Positions 37,193-49,664 of a stretch of 64,000 nt of DNA are shown in pieces (position 1 is the first letter of the stretch; every line of letters begins with the position of its first letter). Origin of the DNA: Romboutsia sp. CE17 (GTDB lineage Bacteria > Bacillota > Clostridia > Peptostreptococcales > Peptostreptococcaceae); assembly GCF_012317385.1 (NCBI RefSeq), contig NZ_CP051144.1, positions 2,914,001 to 2,978,000 on the forward strand, given 5' to 3'. A program made the translations under genes and the position numbers. Below the pieces are notes generated by a model, which worked only from the letters and a program-made list of their open reading frames with translations, did not search any database and had not been told where the DNA came from.

Positions 37193-38344
37193 ATGATATC
37201 AAAGAAAAAGGCCATAATAGGTTCAATAGTCTTAGTAGTAGTTACAGCTATGTTGACATCAACAGTTCAAATTGCACTTGGAAATAGAGTTGTAATATCT
37301 AAGGACTTATATGAAAGTTATAAGAAGTATAATAAGTTGATTGGATTAGAGCAAATGGTAGAAGAGGATTTTTACAAAGATGTTCAAGATGATGAGTTAG
37401 TACAAGGGGCTATAAAAGGTATGTTTTCAGGATTAGGTGATATATATTCTCAGTATTATACTAAAGAAGAATTTGAATTATTAAAAGAACAAACAAGCGG
37501 TTCATTTGTAGGTATAGGTGTTTATATAAGCCCAACGTCTGATGATGATTATATAACAATAATTTCACCAATAGAAGGTTCACCAGCTGAAAAGAGTGGG
37601 ATAAAAGCAGGAGATAAAATTATAAAAGTAGATGATCAAAATGTTTATGCTGATGAATCAGACAAGGCAATTAGCATGATAAAGGGGAAAGAGGGAACTA
37701 ATGTAAAGTTAACATTAAAAAGAGGTAGTGAAGAACTTGATGTGACAGTAAAAAGAGAAGAAATAATATCTAAAAGTGTTGATAGTAAGGTATTAGAAGA
37801 TAATATAGGTTACATAAAAATAACATCATTTAATGAAAATACATATAAAGAATTTAAAGAAGCTTTAGAAAAATTAAAGAAGGATAATATAAAGGGATTA
37901 GCTCTAGATCTTAGAAATAATCCAGGAGGATTATTAGATGTTTGTAGCGAAATAGCAGATGAGTTAATAGGAGAAGGGACTATAGTATATACAAAGGATA
38001 ATAAAGGTGATAAAGAATACCTAAAATCTGATAAAAATAAACTTGGATTACCAATAGCTGTACTAGTCAATGAAGGAAGTGCATCTGCATCTGAAATACT
38101 TACAGCTGCTATAGTGGATAATAATGAGGGAATAGCAGTTGGAACTACTACATTTGGAAAAGGATTAGTACAAAGTGTAAGAGAGTTGAAAGATGGTACA
38201 GGGTATAAATTAACAACAGCGCAATATTTTACTCCTAATGGAGACTATATAAATGGAAAAGGTATAGAACCTAAAATTATTGAGGAAGATGAAAGTAAGC
38301 AACTTGATGCAGCTTTAAGCTGGTTAAAAGAACAAATTAAATAA
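37193..38344 (+). CDS. ctpA: S41 carboxy-terminal processing protease (CtpA/CtpB family)
   Basis: A 383-residue exported protease: one N-terminal membrane segment (about 6-28), a PDZ domain (about 95-180), and a tail-specific protease core. The catalytic Ser is S298 in NEGSASASEI and the general-base Lys is K323 in TFGKGLVQ; their 25-residue spacing equals that of E. coli Prc (Ser430/Lys455). It acts outside the membrane on C-terminal tails. In Bacillus CtpB cleaves SpoIVFA to signal SigK activation, but a SigK role here is only a possibility. Confidence 0.93.
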   Translation: MISKKKAIIGSIVLVVVTAMLTSTVQIALGNRVVISKDLYESYKKYNKLIGLEQMVEEDFYKDVQDDELVQGAIKGMFSGLGDIYSQYYTKEEFELLKEQTSGSFVGIGVYISPTSDDDYITIISPIEGSPAEKSGIKAGDKIIKVDDQNVYADESDKAISMIKGKEGTNVKLTLKRGSEELDVTVKREEIISKSVDSKVLEDNIGYIKITSFNENTYKEFKEALEKLKKDNIKGLALDLRNNPGGLLDVCSEIADELIGEGTIVYTKDNKGDKEYLKSDKNKLGLPIAVLVNEGSASASEILTAAIVDNNEGIAVGTTTFGKGLVQSVRELKDGTGYKLTTAQYFTPNGDYINGKGIEPKIIEEDESKQLDAALSWLKEQIK

Positions 38345-38358
38345 TTGATAAAATAAAG

Positions 38359-38400
38359 ATGGCATTGTTTATATAATCATAAATTAGTGCCATTTTTATT
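38359..38400 (+). terminator. Weak terminator after ctpA
   Basis: ATGGCA (38359-38364) pairs with TGCCAT (38388-38393), loop about 23 bases, then TTTTATTTTA. Confidence 0.6.
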
Positions 38401-38660
38401 TTATATTATATGTATATATTTTCATGAATTAAATCATAATCATATATATGATTATATATACATTTTCAAAAAATAAGATAAATAAAATTAAAATGAAATT
38501 ATAAATAAATTTATAAATGGAAAAAAATATATCATTTTGAAGCAAAAATAAAAAACTATGGTTATATTTAACAAAATTTGTATTAAAAATAAAAGGAAAA
38601 ATAGAAAATGTATAGAATTAAAAAATTATAAAATTAGTAATATTAATGGGATGTGAGTTT
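38401..38660. other. AT-rich gene-free stretch with a 20-base palindrome
   Basis: No gene. A perfect palindrome ATAATCATATATATGATTAT lies at 38436-38455. It could be an operator or may simply extrude as a cruciform; no promoter is obvious near it. Confidence 0.4.
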
Positions 38661-38780
38661 ATGAAAGAAAGCAGAGCAAAAATTATTGATTTGGACGAGT
38701 ATAAAAATAAAAAGAAAAAAATAGAAGTGGATAGAGGAGAACTTTTGAAACTTATAAGAGAAATAGTTATGACAAAATAG
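38661..38780 (+). CDS. Small charged protein, 39 residues, unknown function
   Basis: ATG to TAG, beginning MKESRAKIIDLDEYKNKKKK and ending LLKLIREIVMTK. It is a soluble, highly charged peptide, likely helical at the C-terminus. A GGGATGTGAG site lies before the ATG and a strong terminator starts at its stop codon, which supports a real gene. I do not recognise a family. Confidence 0.6.
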   Translation: MKESRAKIIDLDEYKNKKKKIEVDRGELLKLIREIVMTK

Positions 38781-38804
38781 AGAGCTTAATGCTCTCTATT
38801 TTTA
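38778..38804. terminator. Terminator between two convergent small genes
   Basis: TAGAGAGC (38778-38785), loop TTAAT, GCTCTCTA (38791-38798), then TTTTTA. It ends the 39-residue ORF and may also act on the reverse gene next to it. Confidence 0.85.
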
Positions 38805-38821
38805 AATTTAAAACAATAAAC

Positions 38822-39013
38822 TTAAGACATTCTAAGGCCACTTATATAATCTTTAAAATTAGAAAAATCCTGGTCATTATCTAATTCTACAACTTTGGAA
38901 CTCTCTGTATCAAAGTTTTTTAAATATATTGTATGGTTATTTTCGGCGTGATCATAGTAAATACATCTATATCCATCTTCATATAAATCTTTAATTTGAT
39001 TAAATTTAGCCAT
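38822..39013 (-). CDS. Small acidic protein, 63 residues, unknown function
   Basis: A 63-residue reverse-strand ORF with a perfect AAGGAG site before its ATG. It has aromatic-rich beta-like segments (YRCIYYDHAENNHTIYLKNF) and an acidic C-terminus. No signal peptide or membrane segment. The strong ribosome site and isolated position support it, but I do not recognise a family. It is transcribed away from the rRNA promoters. Confidence 0.6.
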   Translation of the reverse strand: MAKFNQIKDLYEDGYRCIYYDHAENNHTIYLKNFDTESSKVVELDNDQDFSNFKDYISGLRMS

Positions 39014-39128
39014 ATTATCATCTCCTTAAAATGCTTATATATATTTTTACAAAAAAGGTACAAAAGTATTCAAATATTAATTCATATGTAATTTATTATA
39101 AAAAATATATATAAATTATAAAAAAGTA

Positions 39129-39157
39129 TTGACTATATTAAATTATGATGGTAAAGT
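39129..39157 (+). promoter_or_regulatory. rRNA promoter P1
   Basis: TTGACT (39129-39134), 17-base spacer, TAAAGT (39152-39157) with TGG before it (extended -10). About 240 bases upstream of the 16S gene. Confidence 0.75.
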
Positions 39158-39203
39158 ATTACTTGTCCGAGAGATACGGATGAAAATAAAATGAAAGAAA
39201 GTC

Positions 39204-39232
39204 TTGACTAAGGGGTAATAACCTGGTAAGAT
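39204..39232 (+). promoter_or_regulatory. rRNA promoter P2
   Basis: TTGACT (39204-39209), 17-base spacer, TAAGAT (39227-39232), again with TGG before the -10. The same layout as P1, 75 bases downstream of it. Confidence 0.75.
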
Positions 39233-39368
39233 AAGTAAGTCGAGAAAATGAACTTTGAAAATTAAACAGTAGGTTAATTTATATAACTTAAATTCTTTTA
39301 TAAGAATTAAACACAAACAACCAAGCCAGATATTCAGATAATGATTAGCTGAGCGATGGACAACTTTT

Positions 39369-44062
<4,694 letters not shown>

Positions 44063-44147
44063 CAATTTAAATGATAAATTCTAAATGATATGCAGTTTTC
44101 AGAGTATTAACTCTAAATAACTTAATAATAAGTTAATCGAAAGATTA

Positions 44148-44263
<116 letters not shown>

Positions 44264-44397
44264 TAATCTTTTTTTATTTAGAAAAAATTAATTAAAATAT
44301 GTAGTAATATAAAACTTATTTGTAAAAACTTAAAAATAAATATAAATTATTTACTATAATTAAATTGTTTATAGGATATACTTTATTTTCTTTAATA

Positions 44398-44438
44398 AAA
44401 AATGTACATATGGAAAACTTAAAGGTAAGTACATTTTT
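44398..44438 (+). terminator. Hairpin in the leader of the next small gene
   Basis: AAAAATGTAC (44398-44407) pairs with GTACATTTTT (44429-44438). It lies just before the GAGGAGG ribosome site (44443-44449), so it could be a leader attenuator or a back-up rRNA operon terminator. Confidence 0.55.
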
Positions 44439-44456
44439 ATTAGAGGAGGTAAACTT

Positions 44457-44738
44457 ATGGATAACATGAGAGAAATGAGGAAAAAACGTCAAGACGGTAA
44501 ATATGAATTAACATTAGAGATAGGAGATTCAGCTTATTTTGGAACATATGAAGATGTTGATTTAAAATCGGGAGAAGACTTAGTAAGGAATTACTTAAGA
44601 ACTAACTCTGATGATGCTAGTTTTGATGACATAAAAATAAAATATAATAAAAATAGACATACAGTGAGAGTTACAGCTGAATTAGATTATATTACTGGAG
44701 ATCATAAAGATTATACTAATAGAAGCAAGCTAATGTAA
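44457..44738 (+). CDS. Small soluble protein, 93 residues, unknown function
   Basis: A 93-residue charged protein starting MDNMREMRKKRQDGKYELTL, without signal peptide or membrane segment, and with a predicted mixed alpha/beta pattern. GAGGAGGT seven bases before the ATG is a strong ribosome site, and its own terminator follows. It sits alone between the rRNA operon and the PTS genes. I do not recognise a family. Confidence 0.75.
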   Translation: MDNMREMRKKRQDGKYELTLEIGDSAYFGTYEDVDLKSGEDLVRNYLRTNSDDASFDDIKIKYNKNRHTVRVTAELDYITGDHKDYTNRSKLM

Positions 44739-44747
44739 ATTCTAGAT

Positions 44748-44796
44748 AAAAAGAGCGTATTATAAAGTAAATTTACTTTAATACGCTCTTTTTATC
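44748..44796 (+). terminator. Terminator after the 93-residue gene
   Basis: AAAAAGAGCGTATTA and inner AAAGTAAA pair with TTTACTTT and AATACGCTCTTTTT (ends 44793); one bulge. A near-perfect long stem. Confidence 0.9.
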
Positions 44797-44927
44797 TTAT
44801 GAAAATATTATTTTATATATAAATTGCAAATGAAAAAGTATGTTGCTACAATTATCTTGTAAAACTCATTAAATAACATAAATTCAGAAATGCTTAATAT
44901 AAGATTTATTAAAATTAGGAGGTATTT

Positions 44928-45356
44928 ATGAACGGTATAATAATAATTGGTCATGGAAATTTTGGCTCAGGTTTAAGTAGTACATTAGAGCTTATTGCAG
45001 GTAAACAAGATTTTGTAAAATTTGGAGATTTTACTTCAGATAAATCTCCAGAAGTATTTAAAAATGAAGTAAAGGTAGAGTTAGAAAAGTTAAAAGATAA
45101 AAATAAAATATATTTTTTTACAGATGTTGTTGGAGGAACTCCATTTAAGGTGGCTTGTGAACTAAAGCTAGAAGATGATAGAATAGAAGTTTTCTATGGA
45201 ACTAATATGGCCATGATAATAGAAACGTGTATGAATACACAATTTGGAATAGAATTAGATAATGAATCAATAACTAAAATAGGGAAATCAAATATAGATT
45301 CATTTAAATTAGGTAAGAAAAAGCATGAAGAAGAAGTAACTGAAGAAGGAATATAA
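44928..45356 (+). CDS. PTS mannose-family EIIA component
   Basis: A 142-residue EIIA of the mannose/fructose/sorbose (Man) family. The phosphorylated histidine is His9 in IIIGHGNFGSG; the segment FFTDVVGGTPFKVACE is typical. It takes phosphate from HPr and passes it to EIIB. AGGAGG precedes the ATG. It is followed by a 172-base gap with a cre site before the EIIB gene. Confidence 0.92.
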   Translation: MNGIIIIGHGNFGSGLSSTLELIAGKQDFVKFGDFTSDKSPEVFKNEVKVELEKLKDKNKIYFFTDVVGGTPFKVACELKLEDDRIEVFYGTNMAMIIETCMNTQFGIELDNESITKIGKSNIDSFKLGKKKHEEEVTEEGI

Positions 45357-45383
45357 TATAAGATAATAAAATTAGACTTTTAA

Positions 45384-45397
45384 AGAAAACGTTTACA
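45384..45397 (-). promoter_or_regulatory. CcpA-binding cre site
   Basis: Read on the minus strand the 14 bases are TGTAAACGTTTTCT, a full match to the consensus TGWAARCGYTWNCW. It lies between the EIIA and EIIB genes, so carbon catabolite control of EIIB-C-D is likely. Confidence 0.75.
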
Positions 45398-45450
45398 AAA
45401 CACAAAAAAGTAATAATAATGAAAAAATACACATATTAATTATTGTATTA

Positions 45451-45498
45451 GATTTATATAAATCAAGCTAGGTATTCATATAGTAAGATTTATATAAA
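45451..45498 (+). repeat. Repeated GATTTATATAAA before the EIIB gene
   Basis: GATTTATATAAATC (45451-45464) is a perfect palindrome; GATTTATATAAA recurs at 45487-45498, 36 bases on. A candidate operator pair for a local regulator. Confidence 0.45.
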
Positions 45499-45528
45499 AG
45501 AGAATAATTTTAAAAGGGGGAATTTTAA

Positions 45529-46005
45529 ATGCCAAATATAGTATTAACAAGAATAGATAACAGATTAATCCACGGACAAGTAGCAACGATGTGGACTTCA
45601 ACTGTAGGAGCAAACTTACTACTAGTTGCTAATGATGCAGTTTCTAATGATGAATTTAGACAGAACTTAATGGATATGGCAGCACCAGCTGCAGCTCAAA
45701 CTAGATATTTTTCAATAGAAAAAACCATAAATATAATACATAAAGCAAGTCCTTCTCAGATGATAGCGATCATATGTGAGAATCCACAAGATGTTTTAAA
45801 ATTAGTTGAGGGTGGAGTGCCTATAAAGAAAGTTAATATAGGGAATATGCATATGGCAGAAGGTAAACATCAGATATCAAAAGCTGTATGTGTGGATCAA
45901 AGCGATATTGATACATTTAAGAGATTAAAAGACTTAGGAGTAGAATTGGAAATACGCCGTGTTCCATCAGAATCAGCAGAAGATATAAATAAATTATTTG
46001 AATAG
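45529..46005 (+). CDS. PTS mannose-family EIIB component
   Basis: A 158-residue EIIB with the phosphorylated histidine in RIDNRLIHGQVATMW (His15). It hands the phosphate to the sugar during transport through EIIC-EIID. AAAGGGGG precedes the ATG. The sugar cannot be read from sequence; the neighbouring nagA suggests an amino sugar such as N-acetylglucosamine or N-acetylgalactosamine, but mannose or glucose is also possible. Confidence 0.93.
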   Translation: MPNIVLTRIDNRLIHGQVATMWTSTVGANLLLVANDAVSNDEFRQNLMDMAAPAAAQTRYFSIEKTINIIHKASPSQMIAIICENPQDVLKLVEGGVPIKKVNIGNMHMAEGKHQISKAVCVDQSDIDTFKRLKDLGVELEIRRVPSESAEDINKLFE

Positions 46006-46016
46006 GGGGAAATGCC

Positions 46017-46787
46017 ATGGATTTAGGTTTTGGTCAAATCGCATTAATACTTATTGTAACAATGATAGCAGCCGTAGACCAATATAGTTTCTTAGAGTCT
46101 ATTTATAGACCTATAGTAATTGGACCGATAATAGGAGCTATCATGGGAGATTTAAAAACAGGACTTATGATAGGTGCATCATATGAACTTATGATGATAG
46201 GGGCAATGCCAGTTGGAGGTGCTCAACCACCAAATCCCGTTATAGGAGGAATAATGGCAACAGTATTTGGCATAAGCTTAAATTTAGATGTTTCAGCAGC
46301 ATTACCACTTGCAATACCATTTGCTTTACTGGGTCAATACGCAGTTACAGCTTTATTTACAGTAGTATCTCCATTAATGGTTAAGGCTGATAAATATGCA
46401 CAAGAAAGTAATCCAGCAGGAATAGTAAAATTAAATTATTTAACAATGGGATTACTAGCATTATTATTTGCTTTAATAGTGCTTGCAGGATTAGTTGCAG
46501 GTTCTGCAGTAGGAGAGCAATTAACTAGCAAAGTACCAGCTTGGGTATCCACAGGATTATCAGCAGCAGGAAAGATGATGCCAGCTCTAGGATTTGGTAT
46601 GTTACTAAGAGTAATGTATAGTAAAGAGTTAGCAATGTTCTTATTTGTAGGATTTGTATTTGTTGCATATATGCAATTACCATTATTAGCAGTAGCGCTT
46701 ATAGGTGTTGCTATAGCTGTATATGACTTCCAAATGAATACAAGAAATATACCAAAAGTAAAGGAGGCTGATACTGATGGCATCTAA
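46017..46787 (+). CDS. PTS mannose-family EIIC component
   Basis: A 256-residue polytopic membrane protein with the EIIC-Man features GASYELMMIGAMPVGGAQPPNP near 55-75. It forms the sugar channel with EIID. It starts 11 bases after EIIB and its end overlaps the EIID gene by 11 bases. Confidence 0.93.
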   Translation: MDLGFGQIALILIVTMIAAVDQYSFLESIYRPIVIGPIIGAIMGDLKTGLMIGASYELMMIGAMPVGGAQPPNPVIGGIMATVFGISLNLDVSAALPLAIPFALLGQYAVTALFTVVSPLMVKADKYAQESNPAGIVKLNYLTMGLLALLFALIVLAGLVAGSAVGEQLTSKVPAWVSTGLSAAGKMMPALGFGMLLRVMYSKELAMFLFVGFVFVAYMQLPLLAVALIGVAIAVYDFQMNTRNIPKVKEADTDGI

Positions 46788-47601
46788 TACAAAGAGTTAT
46801 TATGTAGATAAACAAGAAGCTCCAAAGTTAAGTAACAAAGTACTTAATAAAATGGTTTGGAGATCATTATTTTTACAAGCATCATTTAATTACGAAAGAA
46901 TGCAATCTTGTGGATGGTTATATGGAATATTACCTGGATTAGAAGAAATTCATAAAAATAAAGAAGATTTATCAACATCAATGAGTCACAATTTAGAGTT
47001 TTTTAATACACATCCATTCTTAGTAACTTTCGTTATGGGTATAGTATTATCCTTAGAACAAAAGAAAGCTGATGTGCAAACAATAAGATCAATAAGAGTT
47101 GCAGCGATGGGACCTTTAGGAGGAATAGGGGACGCTATATTCTGGTTTACGCTACTACCAATAGCTGCAGGGATAGGTTCAAATCTAGCCCTTCAAGGTA
47201 GTATATTAGGTCCAATTATATTCTTATTGCTATTTAACGTTGTTCAATTTGGTTTAAGATATTGGCTAATGCATTGGTCATATAAAGTAGGTATAGATGG
47301 TATTCAAACTATGACTAAGTTTGCTAAGCAGTTTACTCGTTCTGCTACTATACTTGGATTAATAGTAGTTGGAGCTTTAATAGCTTCTTATGTTGGATTC
47401 AACGTAGCTTTAGAAATACCAATAGGTGAAACTAGTGTTGTTATCCAAGAAGTATTAGATGGAATAATGCCTTGCTTATTACCATTATGTGTAACATTCA
47501 TGATGTATGGATTAGTTAAGAAAAATGTAAGCCCATTATTAAATATAGGATTACTAGTCTTAATAGGACTTGTAGGAGCACGTTTTGGAATATTTGCGTA
47601 A
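46777..47601 (+). CDS. PTS mannose-family EIID component
   Basis: A 274-residue EIID with the conserved RSLFLQASFNYERMQSCGW at 29-47 and the GPLGGIGDAIFWFTLLPIAAG block near 120-140. It overlaps EIIC by 11 bases, with the ribosome site AAGGAGG inside EIIC. Last gene of the PTS unit; a terminator follows. Confidence 0.94.
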   Translation: MASNTKSYYVDKQEAPKLSNKVLNKMVWRSLFLQASFNYERMQSCGWLYGILPGLEEIHKNKEDLSTSMSHNLEFFNTHPFLVTFVMGIVLSLEQKKADVQTIRSIRVAAMGPLGGIGDAIFWFTLLPIAAGIGSNLALQGSILGPIIFLLLFNVVQFGLRYWLMHWSYKVGIDGIQTMTKFAKQFTRSATILGLIVVGALIASYVGFNVALEIPIGETSVVIQEVLDGIMPCLLPLCVTFMMYGLVKKNVSPLLNIGLLVLIGLVGARFGIFA

Positions 47602-47658
47602 ATTTATATTGCATTATATAGAGACCAAGATTATTAATAATTGATTTTATAAATCAAT

Positions 47659-47708
47659 AAATCCATGATATTAGTTTAAACTATTACTAGTATCATGGAT
47701 TTTTTATT
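47659..47708. terminator. Terminator between the PTS genes and nagA
   Basis: A perfect 12-bp stem AAATCCATGATA (47659-47670) / TATCATGGATTT (47691-47702), then TTTTATTT. Convergent genes share it. Confidence 0.87.
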
Positions 47709-47715
47709 TAATTAT

Positions 47716-48816
47716 TTATTTTTCAAAAGCTACTTGCCCACGGCATATAGTCTTGACTACATTATATTCATTATCAAGTATAACTATATCAGCGTCTTTA
47801 CCAATATCTAGGCTACCCTTTCTAGATAATATACCTAAATCTTTTGCAGGATTAGTACTAGACATTGTAACAGCATCTTCTAGGGAACATCCTGAGAATA
47901 ACATTACGTTTTTAATACTATTTTCCATAGTATTAACACTCCCAGCTAAAGACCCTGATTCTAATCTTACTTCATTTTTAATTTTTATTACTCTTTGGCC
48001 ACCTAATTGATAATTTCCATCTTCTAAACCTTTTGCCTCCATAGCATCAGTTATTAAAGTTACTTTATTTGGAGTTTTTATTTTTACTACAGATTTTACA
48101 GTATTAGGATGAAGATGTATACCATCAACTATAATTTCAGTATTTAATTCATCAAGAGTAAATCCAGCTGTTACAACACCTGGAGTTCTATGGTGATGAG
48201 GGCTTTGACCATTATGGAAATGAGTTACACTACAAAGTCCAAATGCAACTGCATTTTCAACTTCTTCAAATGTAGCAGAACTGTGACCTACAGATGGTAT
48301 TATATTTTTTTCGCAAAGATATTTTGTAAATTCGAAATTATTATCTAATTCTGGAGCATATGTAACTTTTCTTATGTTTCCTCTAGACTCTTCCTCAAAC
48401 TTTTTAAAAGACTCTACTGTTGGTTTTAGTATATATTTTTCAGGTTGGGCACCTTTATGATGACAATTTATAAAAGGACCTTCTAAGTGTATACCTAATA
48501 TTTCAGGTTGACCTATATTATTATGCTTTTCTATATAGTTTGCAATATTATTTAGAGCTTTGTTTATACTATCGATCTCTTGAGTCATTGTAGTTGGTAA
48601 AAAAGATGTTACACCTTCTTTAGCTAATGTTTTAACTATATTATCTAATGATTCAAACGTTCCATCCATTGCATCAGTACCATGAGATCCATGAATATGA
48701 GTATCTATAAACCCAGGAACTGCAAAATGACCCTTTGGTATTATGACTTCTTCTCCAGTATCAGATATTTTACCATCTTTTATAAATATGCTAGTATTTG
48801 TTAGAACTTTTATCAT
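47716..48816 (-). CDS. nagA: N-acetylglucosamine-6-phosphate deacetylase
   Basis: A 366-residue amidohydrolase removing acetate from GlcNAc-6-P. The metal motif is FIDTHIHGSHGTDAMD near 52-67; further ligands lie in HLEGPFI and VGHSSA, and the catalytic Asp in LITDAMEA. GGAGGAAT precedes the ATG. A deaminase gene (nagB) is not in the window. It follows a small membrane-protein gene by 21 bases and faces the PTS genes. Confidence 0.94.
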   Translation of the reverse strand: MIKVLTNTSIFIKDGKISDTGEEVIIPKGHFAVPGFIDTHIHGSHGTDAMDGTFESLDNIVKTLAKEGVTSFLPTTMTQEIDSINKALNNIANYIEKHNNIGQPEILGIHLEGPFINCHHKGAQPEKYILKPTVESFKKFEEESRGNIRKVTYAPELDNNFEFTKYLCEKNIIPSVGHSSATFEEVENAVAFGLCSVTHFHNGQSPHHHRTPGVVTAGFTLDELNTEIIVDGIHLHPNTVKSVVKIKTPNKVTLITDAMEAKGLEDGNYQLGGQRVIKIKNEVRLESGSLAGSVNTMENSIKNVMLFSGCSLEDAVTMSSTNPAKDLGILSRKGSLDIGKDADIVILDNEYNVVKTICRGQVAFEK

Positions 48817-48837
48817 TGAATTATTCCTCCATTAAGA

Positions 48838-49149
48838 TTATTTTTTAGCTGAATTGCAAGTTGTTTTATAAACTATAAATGCTACTAAGCATGCTAAAGT
48901 GATTTTTAGACAGGCTATAAATAAGAATAAACGGAGCAACTCCATAAAATTTAACTCATTAAAAGCTAAATAAAATATTGCTATAGAAGAGGCTAAAATT
49001 TCTATTATAGAGACTGATTTAAGAGATGTGATTTCAATTTTAGCTAGATGTTCTTCTTCTTGAGTTATTTTTGGATTGGTTATCCTTTTAATATATGTAA
49101 ATATATTAAAAGCTAAAAATAGAATCAATGCTACTTTTACTATGAGCAT
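48838..49149 (-). CDS. Small membrane protein, 103 residues, unknown function
   Basis: A 103-residue protein with three hydrophobic segments (about 1-18, 48-68, 72-95) and a short charged loop (EEEHLAKIEIT). AAAGGGGTGA lies before the ATG. The gene is 21 bases upstream of nagA on the same strand, so the two are probably co-transcribed. No family recognised. Confidence 0.7.
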   Translation of the reverse strand: MLIVKVALILFLAFNIFTYIKRITNPKITQEEEHLAKIEITSLKSVSIIEILASSIAIFYLAFNELNFMELLRLFLFIACLKITLACLVAFIVYKTTCNSAKK

Positions 49150-49635
49150 TATTATATATTCACCCCTTTTGAATATTCTAATTTAATTAAATTATATCTT
49201 ATTTTTATACTAATAAAAATATTTAAAATAATTGAATAAATATTTTTATTAGAGTACATAATATATATATAAAACTAAATAAATAAAAATTACTCAATCT
49301 CCCCCATTTTTAAAGATCTCTATACACATAGAGATCTTTATTTTTATGGAAATGAAAATTTTTATAACTTATCTTAAAATATGAATACATATATTCTATA
49401 TATAAATTTAATAAAAAAGAATAAACTTATTTCCTAAATCAAGGAGGATTATCTACAAATGATAATATCCTTGTTTTTTATTTTAAACTATATATTGTTA
49501 AAAAATATATTATAAATTTTAACTTACAAGAGAACTATTACGTAGGATTTAAATCAACTAAATTGGGTAAAATATGTAAAAAATGTTCTTTGGTTAGTAG
49601 ATAATATTTATATTATGATATAATGATACTTATTA
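49150..49635 (+). other. Gene-free stretch with two terminators, possible small RNAs and uvrB promoter region
   Basis: No normal gene. A terminator (AAAGATCTCTAT / ATAGAGATCTTT, 49312-49339, then ATTTTT) is preceded by a C-rich segment CTCCCCCA near 49300 and by TTGAAT (49232-49237) plus TACATA (49255-49260), so a short RNA of about 75 bases from near 49268 is possible. A second hairpin (49440-49473, then TTTTTT) contains an AAGGAGG site whose ATG at 49459 opens an 18-codon hydrophobic ORF (MIISLFFILNYILLKNIL). Which of these are real is open. Confidence 0.4.
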
Positions 49636-49649
49636 GGAACTAGCGTTCG
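49619..49649 (+). promoter_or_regulatory. uvrBA promoter -10 and LexA (SOS) box
   Basis: TATAAT is at 49619-49624. Right after it, GGAACTAGCGTTCG (49636-49649) matches the Gram-positive LexA core GAAC-N4-GTTC. A repressor bound there would block the start of transcription just before the AAAGGAGTG ribosome site. Confidence 0.8.
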
Positions 49650-49664
49650 GAAAGGAGTGATATT

